From positions 1 through 11,640 of the forward strand of contig JAOTUD010000037.1 of assembly GCA_029864065.1 (NCBI GenBank): a DNA stretch of 11,640 nucleotides. The letters run 5' to 3'. Each line of letters begins with the position of its first letter. The first letter of the stretch is position 1. Positions 1 to 5,992 of this stretch are shown here, in pieces. The DNA comes from Gammaproteobacteria bacterium (GTDB taxonomy: Bacteria; Pseudomonadota; Gammaproteobacteria; GCA-001735895). The notes beneath the pieces were generated by a model. That model was not told the origin of the DNA and ran no database searches. It was given only the letters and a program-made list of their open reading frames with translations. Made by a program: the position numbers and the translations under genes.

Positions 1-329
1 TAGGCGGTCAGGCTGTCGAGCAGCACGTGGGTCGAAAATACGAGGTAAATCGCCAGCATCCAGCGTTTGAAGTGCTGCCGGGTATCGGGGTGGATGCGCG
101 TGATCAGAAACGCCATGAGCGGCGTCAGCAGCGCCAGCACGAACAGCGAATGGCTGGCGGAGCGATGGTAGGTAAAATCCCTGACCGCGTCTCCGAGCGG
201 CACGAATACATCGAGATCTGGCAAGGTGCCAGCAATCGCACCCCAGATTATCGCCCGATTGCCGATCTTGCGGCCGAGCGTCGCTTCGCCGACAGCGGCC
301 CCGAGCGCCAGTTGTGTGAGTGAATCCAT
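1..329 (-). CDS. YdjM-like (DUF457) membrane-associated predicted metal-dependent hydrolase, N-terminal part
   Basis: Reading leftward from an ATG at 329-327 there is an open frame of 109 codons with no stop, running off the left edge, so the C-terminus is missing. The protein begins MDSLTQLALGAAVGEATLGR, the typical opening of the YdjM/DUF457 family (inner-membrane proteins annotated as metal-dependent hydrolases; the E. coli member is LexA-regulated). Visible family motifs are P-D-L-D at residues 37-40, H55-R56 followed by S59-H60-S61, and a later S-T-H-V-L-L-D segment. These Asp and His residues are the presumed metal ligands. Hydrophobic stretches around residues 62-76 and 91-100 are probable membrane segments. 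The biochemical substrate is unknown for the family. A purine-rich stretch just upstream could serve as a weak ribosome site. The gene is divergent from tctC and probably unrelated to it. Family assignment is fairly sure; function is not. Confidence 0.82.
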   Translation of the reverse strand, partial: MDSLTQLALGAAVGEATLGRKIGNRAIIWGAIAGTLPDLDVFVPLGDAVRDFTYHRSASHSLFVLALLTPLMAFLITRIHPDTRQHFKRWMLAIYLVFSTHVLLDSLTA

Positions 330-421
330 ATCCCGCCTAGCCTTGAATCTCTATTGTCTTGATTAATTACGTTTCAATTACCGATTCAGATGTTAATGGA
401 TATTACCGTTCCTACATCTGC

Positions 422-450
422 TAGACAGCTATCACAAGCTTGTATAACAT
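422..450 (+). promoter_or_regulatory. Probable sigma70 promoter for tctC
   Basis: TAGACA at 422-427 matches the -35 consensus at 5 of 6 positions. Downstream lie two overlapping -10 candidates: TATAAC at 443-448 (5 of 6, but a short 15-nt spacer) and TAACAT at 445-450 (4 of 6, ideal 17-nt spacer). Transcription would begin near 455-458, giving a leader of about 55 nt before the tctC ATG. A 10-bp perfect palindrome, ACAAGCTTGT (434-443), lies in the spacer and touches the -10, a position suited to a repressor. The rest of the 330-510 gap is AT-rich and shows no gene. Predicted by eye, with no transcript data. Confidence 0.5.
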
Positions 451-499
451 CGGCCGGAGAATAGTCTAATAACCAATCACAAGCATAAGTAAAACAGCT

Positions 500-504
500 G
501 GAGG
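500..504 (+). promoter_or_regulatory. Strong ribosome binding site of tctC
   Basis: GGAGG at 500-504 lies 6 nt before the ATG at 511. It fixes the start and predicts efficient translation, as expected for an abundant periplasmic binding protein. Confidence 0.8.
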
Positions 505-510
505 AGCACA

Positions 511-1539
511 ATGAAACTCAGAAAATACCTGGCCGGTGGCGCTATCGCCCTGGCTACCATGGCGCTTAGCGCCAATACCGCCTACGCTGCCTGCGCAACC
601 GACAGTCTGCCAGCAACGAAAGCCAAGCCCGCCGGCTATCCCGCGCGCGCGCTGACCATGATCGTTCCCTACGGCCCGGCCGGTGGTTCGGGCCAGGTTG
701 CCCAGGCCATGGCGCAGGCGGTCAGCGATCTCACCGGCATCTCGATTAACCGTGACCATAAGCCCGGCGGCTCGGGTGCCGTTGGCACGACCGCCTACCT
801 GGCGGCACCGGCTGACGGTTACACGGTGCTCGAGCATATCGACGACGCCTCCAGCGCGCATGCGCTCGATTCCAGCAAACCGAATCCCGCCACCGACCTG
901 ATTCCGCTGGTGATTTCGCAGATCACCTTCTCGCAGGTATATATTCGTACCGACGAAGATCGTTTCAGCGACTGGAATTCATTCGTCAAGTGGGTCAAGG
1001 CACAGGACGGCAAGGCAACCATCGCCAACGTTTCCAAGGAAGGCTCGATGGAACGCATCACGATGAAGTTCATCACCGATGCGACCGGTATGAAGATTCA
1101 GCAGATCTCGTTCGACAAGGGTGCGCCACGTTACGGTGCCCTCGCCGGCGGCCAGGTCGATGCGCTGTTCGAGCAACCCGGTGACGTGCGCAAGTTTCTC
1201 GATGCCGGAAAATTCAAGCCGATCCTGACCGTGCTGAAAGAGCGTCCAGCCGCATTTGCCAACGTGCCGAGCCTGACCGATGCCGGGCTGAATTTCGATC
1301 CACTGTACCGATTCCGCGGTTTCTACGTGCATAAGGACACGCCCGCCGATCGAGTCGCCTGGCTACAGTGGGCTTTCCAGAAAGCCTATTGCCAGCCCAG
1401 CTACCAGAAGTATAACGAAAGCAAGTACATGTCCCTGATCGAAAGCTATCGCGATACCGCGGGTGCACGCGAGCTGATCACGTCAACGGTCAAGCAGTAC
1501 CGGGATGTCTACAAGGCCATGGGGCTTGAGGTCAAATAG
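511..1539 (+). CDS. tctC: TTT-family periplasmic solute-binding protein (TctC/Bug type)
   Basis: This 342-residue protein is the periplasmic receptor of a tripartite tricarboxylate transporter. It would capture an organic anion and deliver it to TctA/TctB. Residues 1-26 form a Sec signal peptide (basic MKLRK, hydrophobic core, AYA/A cleavage near 26-27). Family landmarks are the first ligand loop after beta-1 (IVPYGPAGGSG, 51-61), the second loop with GGSGAVGT (86-93) and AAPADGYTVL (98-107), and the late N251-V-P-S-L-T motif. Two features are unusual. The first loop normally reads PGGGTD, whose Asp often contacts the ligand; here that position is Gly61. The mature protein has exactly two cysteines, C28 near the new N-terminus and C294, which could form a disulfide. 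YAAC is a poor lipobox, so a lipoprotein is unlikely. It is followed by tctB and tctA across a terminator. Family is secure; the substrate cannot be read from the sequence. Confidence 0.93.
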   Translation: MKLRKYLAGGAIALATMALSANTAYAACATDSLPATKAKPAGYPARALTMIVPYGPAGGSGQVAQAMAQAVSDLTGISINRDHKPGGSGAVGTTAYLAAPADGYTVLEHIDDASSAHALDSSKPNPATDLIPLVISQITFSQVYIRTDEDRFSDWNSFVKWVKAQDGKATIANVSKEGSMERITMKFITDATGMKIQQISFDKGAPRYGALAGGQVDALFEQPGDVRKFLDAGKFKPILTVLKERPAAFANVPSLTDAGLNFDPLYRFRGFYVHKDTPADRVAWLQWAFQKAYCQPSYQKYNESKYMSLIESYRDTAGARELITSTVKQYRDVYKAMGLEVK

Positions 1540-1559
1540 CGCCACAATGATGTCCTTCC

Positions 1560-1597
1560 AAAGCAACGCCCGGAATTCGATCCGGGCGTTGCTTTTT
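1560..1597 (+). terminator. Intrinsic terminator between tctC and tctB
   Basis: A perfect inverted repeat pairs 1560-1574 with 1581-1595 (core GCAACGCCCGGA / TCCGGGCGTTGC) around a 6-nt loop. It is GC-rich and runs into a five-T tract at 1593-1597. It begins about 20 nt after the tctC stop and ends 26 nt before the tctB start. It is the strongest terminator-like structure in the window. Because tctB and tctA follow on the same strand without an obvious promoter between, it most likely acts as a leaky terminator and also protects the tctC message from 3' decay, keeping the binding protein in excess over the membrane subunits. Confidence 0.88.
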
Positions 1598-1623
1598 CCG
1601 AAAACTCATGGCGCAACCGTATC

Positions 1624-2337
1624 ATGGGCCAGCTAAGACCCGGACACCTGGTAGAAGCCGCAATGTGGCTCGGGCTGTGCCTGTTTCTGTTTATTTATTC
1701 CTTTGAATTCAACCAGGGTATCGAAATCTACAAGTTCGGGGCGACCGCCTGGCCCCGCGCGATTATCCTGTTGATGGCAATCGCGGCCCTCGGCCAACTG
1801 TATCATCACTGGAAGCTGGGGGATCAAGCCACGTCGCAAATCATCAGCGCCGCGGTCGACGATGGCGCCGAGGAAGCCGCGCACGAGGCGCATCACGAAG
1901 GACTGAAATGGTACGCCTCGACCCTCGGTTTACTGATAATCCCGTTTGCCTACATGCGCGTTCCGGACTGGATTACGGCCCTGGTATCAGCCGAAGGCAC
2001 ATCCGTCCACGTTATCCGTATTATTTGCGCCGCGATCCTGATCGGGATTTTCATCTACACCATGCGCCGCAACATCACCGGCGCGATGTTAACCCTGCCG
2101 CTGTTTTTCGCCGCCATGCTCGAAGACATGGGATTTTACTCGCTGGCACCGTTTTTCATCATCGGCGTCATGTTCATGTTTGGTGAACGCCGCGCCAAAC
2201 CCATGGTCTTGATAGCCGCACTGATTTTCGGCCTGCTGATGCTGTTGTTCGTGAAGATTCTCTACGTCGGCTTACCCGTAGGCAATATCCATCCCTTCTA
2301 CGATATCGGTAGCTGGGCAGTAACCATACTGCAATAG
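1624..2337 (+). CDS. tctB: TTT-family small membrane subunit TctB (DUF1468)
   Basis: A 237-residue hydrophobic protein between tctC and tctA, the usual place of the small, poorly conserved TctB subunit that partners the TctA permease. Predicted membrane segments lie near residues 12-28, 43-60, 97-112, 128-146, 152-172, 174-186 and 195-213. TctB proteins are more often about 150-180 residues with about four helices, so this one is long. The extra length includes a soluble stretch at about 66-94 rich in Asp, Glu and His (AHEAHHEG at 86-93). The ATG at 1624 has no clear Shine-Dalgarno, which would lower expression further after the upstream terminator. Another ATG at 1608 is out of frame. The stop is 19 nt before the tctA start, so the two are very probably co-transcribed. 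The call depends partly on position; the protein alone is less diagnostic than TctA or TctC. Confidence 0.85.
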   Translation: MGQLRPGHLVEAAMWLGLCLFLFIYSFEFNQGIEIYKFGATAWPRAIILLMAIAALGQLYHHWKLGDQATSQIISAAVDDGAEEAAHEAHHEGLKWYASTLGLLIIPFAYMRVPDWITALVSAEGTSVHVIRIICAAILIGIFIYTMRRNITGAMLTLPLFFAAMLEDMGFYSLAPFFIIGVMFMFGERRAKPMVLIAALIFGLLMLLFVKILYVGLPVGNIHPFYDIGSWAVTILQ

Positions 2338-2356
2338 GATGTGAGGAGAGAATCGG

Positions 2357-3871
2357 GTGGATGCATTTAATAATTTCGTCACTGGTTCCATCTCGCTATT
2401 CAGCGATCCACTGGGCATCCTGATTTTTTTCGGCGGTGTCATTGGCGGCATGTTGTTCGGCGCGATTCCAGGCGTCAGCATGCTGACGCTCGCCGCGATC
2501 CTGTTACCGTTCACCGCACACCTGTCCCCCGTGCACGGCATCATGCTGTTTTCGGTGATTTACTGTACCGGGGTTTATGGCGGCGCCATTACCGCGATCC
2601 TGTTCAACATCCCCGGAGCACCCGAAAACGCGCCGACCGCATTCGACGGCTACCCGATGACTCAGAAAGGCCAGGCGGGCAAGGCGGTCGGAGCAGCGGT
2701 CATGTGCTCGGCGCTAGGCGGCGTCACTTCCACCATCATCATGATGGCGGCAACCGCGCCCATCGCGGACTGGGCGATCTCGGCCTTCGGTCCACCCGAG
2801 ATTTTTGCGCTGGTATTCTTCGGTCTCGCGGTGGCGGCCTCGGTCGGCGCCAAGACCTTCTGGAAAGGCTGGCTGTCGATCCTGATCGGGTTGATGGTGG
2901 CGGTGGTAGGCCTCGATCCGGTGGGCGGCATCGAGCGTTACGATTTCGATATGCCCTATCTGCTGGCTGGAATTCACTTTATCCCGACCATACTCGGCTT
3001 TTTCGCGGTTTCGGAAATCTTCGTACAGGCGGAAAAGAAAGTAAAAGGCGCGTACAAGGCGCCTAAAATAAGCATCGCTTTTCCGACCTTAGGGGAACTA
3101 ATCGCTCACAAGTTCGCGATCGTTCGATCGATCGTGATCGGTTTCTTTTGCGGCATACTGCCCGGCATTGGCGCGACGCTCGCGGCCTTCATGGGTTACA
3201 ACGAAGCGGTGCGCTGGTCGAAGACACCAAAGGAATTCGGTAAAGGCAAGCTTGAGGGCGTCATTTCTTCGGAAACTGCCAACAACGCCGCCACGGGCGC
3301 CGCGATGATTCCCCTGCTGGCGCTGGGATTGCCTGGCGGGGCGTTGACCGCGATGATGGTCGGCGTGTTCCAGATGCACGACATGGAACCCGGCCCGCTG
3401 GTATTTATCAATAGCGGCGACCTGGTCTGGGTGGTGTTCGCGGCGATGTTTTACGCCAATGTCTCGATTCTGCTCATCGGCTGGCTCGAAACCAAGACCA
3501 TCATCAACCTGCTGCGTATTCCGTTTCAATTCCTCGCACCGATGATCCTGCTGCTCGCCACGGTCGGCGCCTACGCGGTGCGCGGCCTGACCATCGACGT
3601 CATCGTCATGTTTCTCGCCGGTGTGGTCGGTTTCTTCCTGCGCCGCTCGGGTTACTCGGTCGCGGGCATCGTGCTCGGCCTGATCCTCGGCAAGATCGGC
3701 GAGCAGACTTTCGCGCAGGCGATGCAAATGCTGCATTTCGAGTGGAGCGGCTTTTTCGACCGGCCGATCGCGCTGGGGCTGCTGGTGGTCGGCGTACTGA
3801 CCCTGATGGGCAGCATCTACGGCGAGTTTTTCAAGAAGAAACCGCCGACCGCGGAGACGCCGGTTAGCTGA
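2357..3871 (+). CDS. tctA: TTT-family large permease subunit TctA (GTG start)
   Basis: This 504-residue integral membrane protein is the translocation subunit of the tripartite tricarboxylate transporter, expected to use an ion gradient to import the ligand presented by TctC. It has about 11-12 hydrophobic segments and the two-fold family signature: GAIPGVSMLT (35-44) in the first half and GILPGIGATLAAFMGY (256-271) in the second. Other hallmarks are YCTGVYGGAITAILFNIPGAP (69-89), DGYPM with QAGKA (97-110), and SETANNAATGAAMIPLLALG (285-304) followed by LPGG. The length is normal for TctA. The start is GTG at 2357, chosen because AGGAG (2344-2348) lies about 8 nt upstream; the nearby ATG at 2361 is in another frame. 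The gene ends 42 bp from the convergent azlD stop, and I see no convincing terminator in that gap. Function as a permease is secure; the substrate is unknown. Confidence 0.95.
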   Translation: MDAFNNFVTGSISLFSDPLGILIFFGGVIGGMLFGAIPGVSMLTLAAILLPFTAHLSPVHGIMLFSVIYCTGVYGGAITAILFNIPGAPENAPTAFDGYPMTQKGQAGKAVGAAVMCSALGGVTSTIIMMAATAPIADWAISAFGPPEIFALVFFGLAVAASVGAKTFWKGWLSILIGLMVAVVGLDPVGGIERYDFDMPYLLAGIHFIPTILGFFAVSEIFVQAEKKVKGAYKAPKISIAFPTLGELIAHKFAIVRSIVIGFFCGILPGIGATLAAFMGYNEAVRWSKTPKEFGKGKLEGVISSETANNAATGAAMIPLLALGLPGGALTAMMVGVFQMHDMEPGPLVFINSGDLVWVVFAAMFYANVSILLIGWLETKTIINLLRIPFQFLAPMILLLATVGAYAVRGLTIDVIVMFLAGVVGFFLRRSGYSVAGIVLGLILGKIGEQTFAQAMQMLHFEWSGFFDRPIALGLLVVGVLTLMGSIYGEFFKKKPPTAETPVS

Positions 3872-3913
3872 GCGCCGGTTGCATCCCGGTTACGGCTGTT
3901 TCATCGAACCTGC

Positions 3914-4243
3914 TCAAGCAAGCCAGGCGGCCATCGCCGACAGGCTCAACCCCCCGGCGAGCACCCCCGCAACGAGGTGGCGGCGCGTCAGGTAGTAAGC
4001 CGCGAACGCGATCGCGACCGCCGCGATACGAGTCGCCACGGGAACCGAGGCAAGCTCGCTTCCCGGCATGATGATCATGCGGAATATCAGCCCCGCCACC
4101 ATCGCGTAGGAAACGCAGGTTATCCATTGAAAAAACGCGCCATGGGCATCGATACGCTTGACCACGACCACACCCAGCGCGCGCCAGATGAAGGTCGCCG
4201 CGGCGCAACCCATTACGATCATCCACAGGGTTTCAGTTGGCAT
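3914..4243 (-). CDS. azlD: AzlD-family branched-chain amino acid exporter small subunit
   Basis: A 109-residue protein with about four hydrophobic segments, matching the AzlD family in size and pattern. AzlD partners AzlC to form a two-component exporter (BrnFE in Corynebacterium moves branched-chain amino acids and methionine outward). The family-like TFIWRALG at 17-24 corresponds to the usual TFxxRxxP region after the first helix. The start ATG at 4243 lies inside the end of azlC, overlapping it by 11 bp, which suggests translational coupling. It is the last gene of the minus-strand cluster and converges with tctA. Family identity rests on size, topology and the azlC partner. The exported amino acid is not predictable. 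Confidence 0.85.
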   Translation of the reverse strand: MPTETLWMIVMGCAAATFIWRALGVVVVKRIDAHGAFFQWITCVSYAMVAGLIFRMIIMPGSELASVPVATRIAAVAIAFAAYYLTRRHLVAGVLAGGLSLSAMAAWLA

Positions 4244-4946
4244 CGCCGCCTTTCCAGTATCTGCCGGCCGCGAAACCCAGGCTGCCGCCGACGACGCCGG
4301 TAATCAGCAGATCTACCGACGGGAACAGGTAGTGCGCAATCGAGATCGTTGCGCATCCCAGGATCATCGAGAATCGTTCGGCGCGCCCCGGCACGGCGGA
4401 CAGCACCAGCGCGAAGAACAGTGGGCTGACGAAGATCAGCCCCAGCACCAGCACCGCCGGCAGCAATACCGCGCCGTGGTAACCCAGCAGGGTGCCGGTC
4501 ACCGCCGCCGTCAGGATCGAAGCGGCAAAGGTGACATAGTAGCGATGCCGGAATGCGGGTTCGATCTGCGGAAACTCGCGCAAACAGACCGCCCAGGAAT
4601 TGATCGACAACAGCTGTGCATCGAGCAGCATGCCGGGCAGATTCGATCTGCCACGCGACATTGCCGGCACGAACGACACCACCATCGGTAGAAAGCGCGC
4701 ATTGGCCAGCGAACAGGCAAATACGATCGCAATAAAGCCCTGCCCGGTCGAGGTTAGTTCGACCATCGCGAGCTGCCCGGGCAGGCCCCAGATCAGGAGC
4801 GAGGCCACCGCCGCCATGTCGGCGCCGAAACCGGCGCCACGCGCCAGCGAACCGAATCCCATCATCGTGAACAGCAGGATAAAGGCCGGCAGCGACAGCG
4901 CATCGAGCATCGCCTTACGCATTACCTCGGCGTTACCACTGACCAT
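4233..4946 (-). CDS. azlC: AzlC-family amino acid exporter large subunit
   Basis: A 237-residue membrane protein, normal length for AzlC, the large subunit of AzlCD exporters. Recognisable features are an N-terminal amphipathic/hydrophobic segment with GFGSLARGAGF (30-40), LLIWGLPGQLAMVEL (50-64) and the N82-A-R84 motif that corresponds to the conserved N-x-R(H) segment of the family. Five to seven hydrophobic segments follow, in the usual AzlC pattern. The ATG at 4946 has GGAGG 6 nt upstream, which fixes the start. The AEC permease ends only 27 bp upstream and azlD begins before azlC stops, so these three form one transcription unit. In this setting it may vent amino acids formed by a neighbouring aminotransferase pathway; that is inference. 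Confidence 0.88.
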   Translation of the reverse strand: MVSGNAEVMRKAMLDALSLPAFILLFTMMGFGSLARGAGFGADMAAVASLLIWGLPGQLAMVELTSTGQGFIAIVFACSLANARFLPMVVSFVPAMSRGRSNLPGMLLDAQLLSINSWAVCLREFPQIEPAFRHRYYVTFAASILTAAVTGTLLGYHGAVLLPAVLVLGLIFVSPLFFALVLSAVPGRAERFSMILGCATISIAHYLFPSVDLLITGVVGGSLGFAAGRYWKGGDAN

Positions 4947-4973
4947 TACCGTCCTCCATCCTGGTTTACCGGA

Positions 4974-5903
4974 TTACAGAAAAATCAGCCAGGCGCTGAC
5001 GCTGAACACGGACAGCAGGGTCGACAGCAACACCGTGCTGGCGGCGGCATCGATGCCGCGGTTGTACATGCTCGCAAACAGGTAGGCGTTGAGTCCGGGC
5101 GCCACCGCCGCCATCAGCACCACCGATCTGAGAAGGCTCTCGGGCAGCTGCAGCAGGTGGCCCAGCAACAGGGTTATCGCCGGTTGCACGATAAGCGACA
5201 ATAGCGAAATCAGGCTCGCTTCGCCGAGCGATTTCGACAGGCTGTAGCGGATCAAAACGCCGCCGAGCGCGAACAGGCCCACCGGTAGCGACGCGTGCGC
5301 GAGCAAATCGACCGCGCCGATCAATGCTTCGGGTAAAGCGAATCCGCTGATGTTGACGATAAATCCGAGCCCGATGCCAATCATCAGGCTGTTGCGGAAT
5401 ATCGCGTTTACGACGATGCGCGTGGTCTCGACCGCGCCGCGGCCATCGGCGCGCAGCAGTTCCATCGTGGTGATCCCGATCAGGTAACAAATCGGCGCAT
5501 TGACCGACACCAGCGCAAAATTCGGCGCCAGGCTGTCCGCGCCCCAGGCGCGCTCCGAGATCGGCAATCCGAGAAATACCAGGTTGGAAAACAGCGCGGC
5601 GAAGGCAACCCCGACCGCCTCGCCGGGTCGCCGTTTGAAAAAGGTTTTAACAATGAGAAACGCGGCGAAAAAACACCCGATCGCCGCGGCGTAATAGGCC
5701 AGCAGAATGCGCCAGTCGAAGGCGGCCACCAGGTCGATGCTCGAGGTTGCGCGAAACAGCAGGCATGGGATCGCGAAGGTAATCGCGAATTTCATCAGGT
5801 GATCGATCGACCCGGCGGAGAGGAGGCCGACCCTGACCGCGAGGTAGCCTGCGCCGATGACGATAAATACCGGCGCGACGATATTCAGGATTTCAGTCAG
5901 CAT
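4974..5903 (-). CDS. AEC-family (auxin efflux carrier-like) permease
   Basis: A 309-residue protein with about ten hydrophobic segments in two five-helix halves, the standard size of bacterial AEC transporters. Characteristic motifs are FAIPCLLFR (43-51), with the broken-helix proline, SNLVFLGLPI (106-115), ASLPVGLFALGGVL (204-217) and APGLNAYLFASMYN (268-281). Bacterial members include the malonate transporter MdcF and malate/lactate carriers, while the family name comes from plant PIN proteins, so auxin transport should not be assumed. The start ATG at 5903 has only a poor Shine-Dalgarno. It follows the FAD/Fe-S dehydrogenase by 89 bp and precedes azlC by 27 bp on the same strand. Given the upstream hydroxy-acid dehydrogenase, a mono- or dicarboxylate substrate is the reasonable guess; direction of transport is uncertain. 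Confidence 0.9.
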   Translation of the reverse strand: MLTEILNIVAPVFIVIGAGYLAVRVGLLSAGSIDHLMKFAITFAIPCLLFRATSSIDLVAAFDWRILLAYYAAAIGCFFAAFLIVKTFFKRRPGEAVGVAFAALFSNLVFLGLPISERAWGADSLAPNFALVSVNAPICYLIGITTMELLRADGRGAVETTRIVVNAIFRNSLMIGIGLGFIVNISGFALPEALIGAVDLLAHASLPVGLFALGGVLIRYSLSKSLGEASLISLLSLIVQPAITLLLGHLLQLPESLLRSVVLMAAVAPGLNAYLFASMYNRGIDAAASTVLLSTLLSVFSVSAWLIFL

Positions 5904-5973
5904 AATGCGCGCCAGCCTGGCAGATAGTGCATCGGGTCGGCGCCGGAACCAGGTCGTTCGAATTTTTATTCAC

Positions 5974-5988
5974 GCCCGGGCCCCGGGC
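5974..5988. repeat. GC-rich perfect inverted repeat between the FAD dehydrogenase and the AEC gene
   Basis: GCCCGGG (5974-5980), one central C, then CCCGGGC (5982-5988). It lies 5 bp beyond the stop of the FAD/Fe-S dehydrogenase. No T run follows it on the minus strand (the next bases are CGTGAATAAAAA), so it is not a standard intrinsic terminator. It could be an mRNA-stabilising or processing hairpin between co-transcribed genes, or simply a short GC palindrome. Confidence 0.4.
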
Positions 5989-5992
5989 TCAG

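Noticed and set aside
27..323. A 98-codon plus-strand open frame at the left edge
   Set aside because: The opposite strand encodes the conserved YdjM-like motifs PDLD, HRxxSHS and THVLLD; the plus-strand product is a low-complexity shadow.
3098..3736. A 212-codon minus-strand open frame within tctA
   Set aside because: It is a charged, motif-free shadow (many Asp, Glu, His, Arg) of the well-conserved second half of TctA.
3872..3913. Possible bidirectional terminator in the convergent tctA/azlD gap
   Set aside because: Only short CCGGTT repeats (3860-3865, 3875-3880, 3886-3891) and no stable stem with a T tract on either strand.
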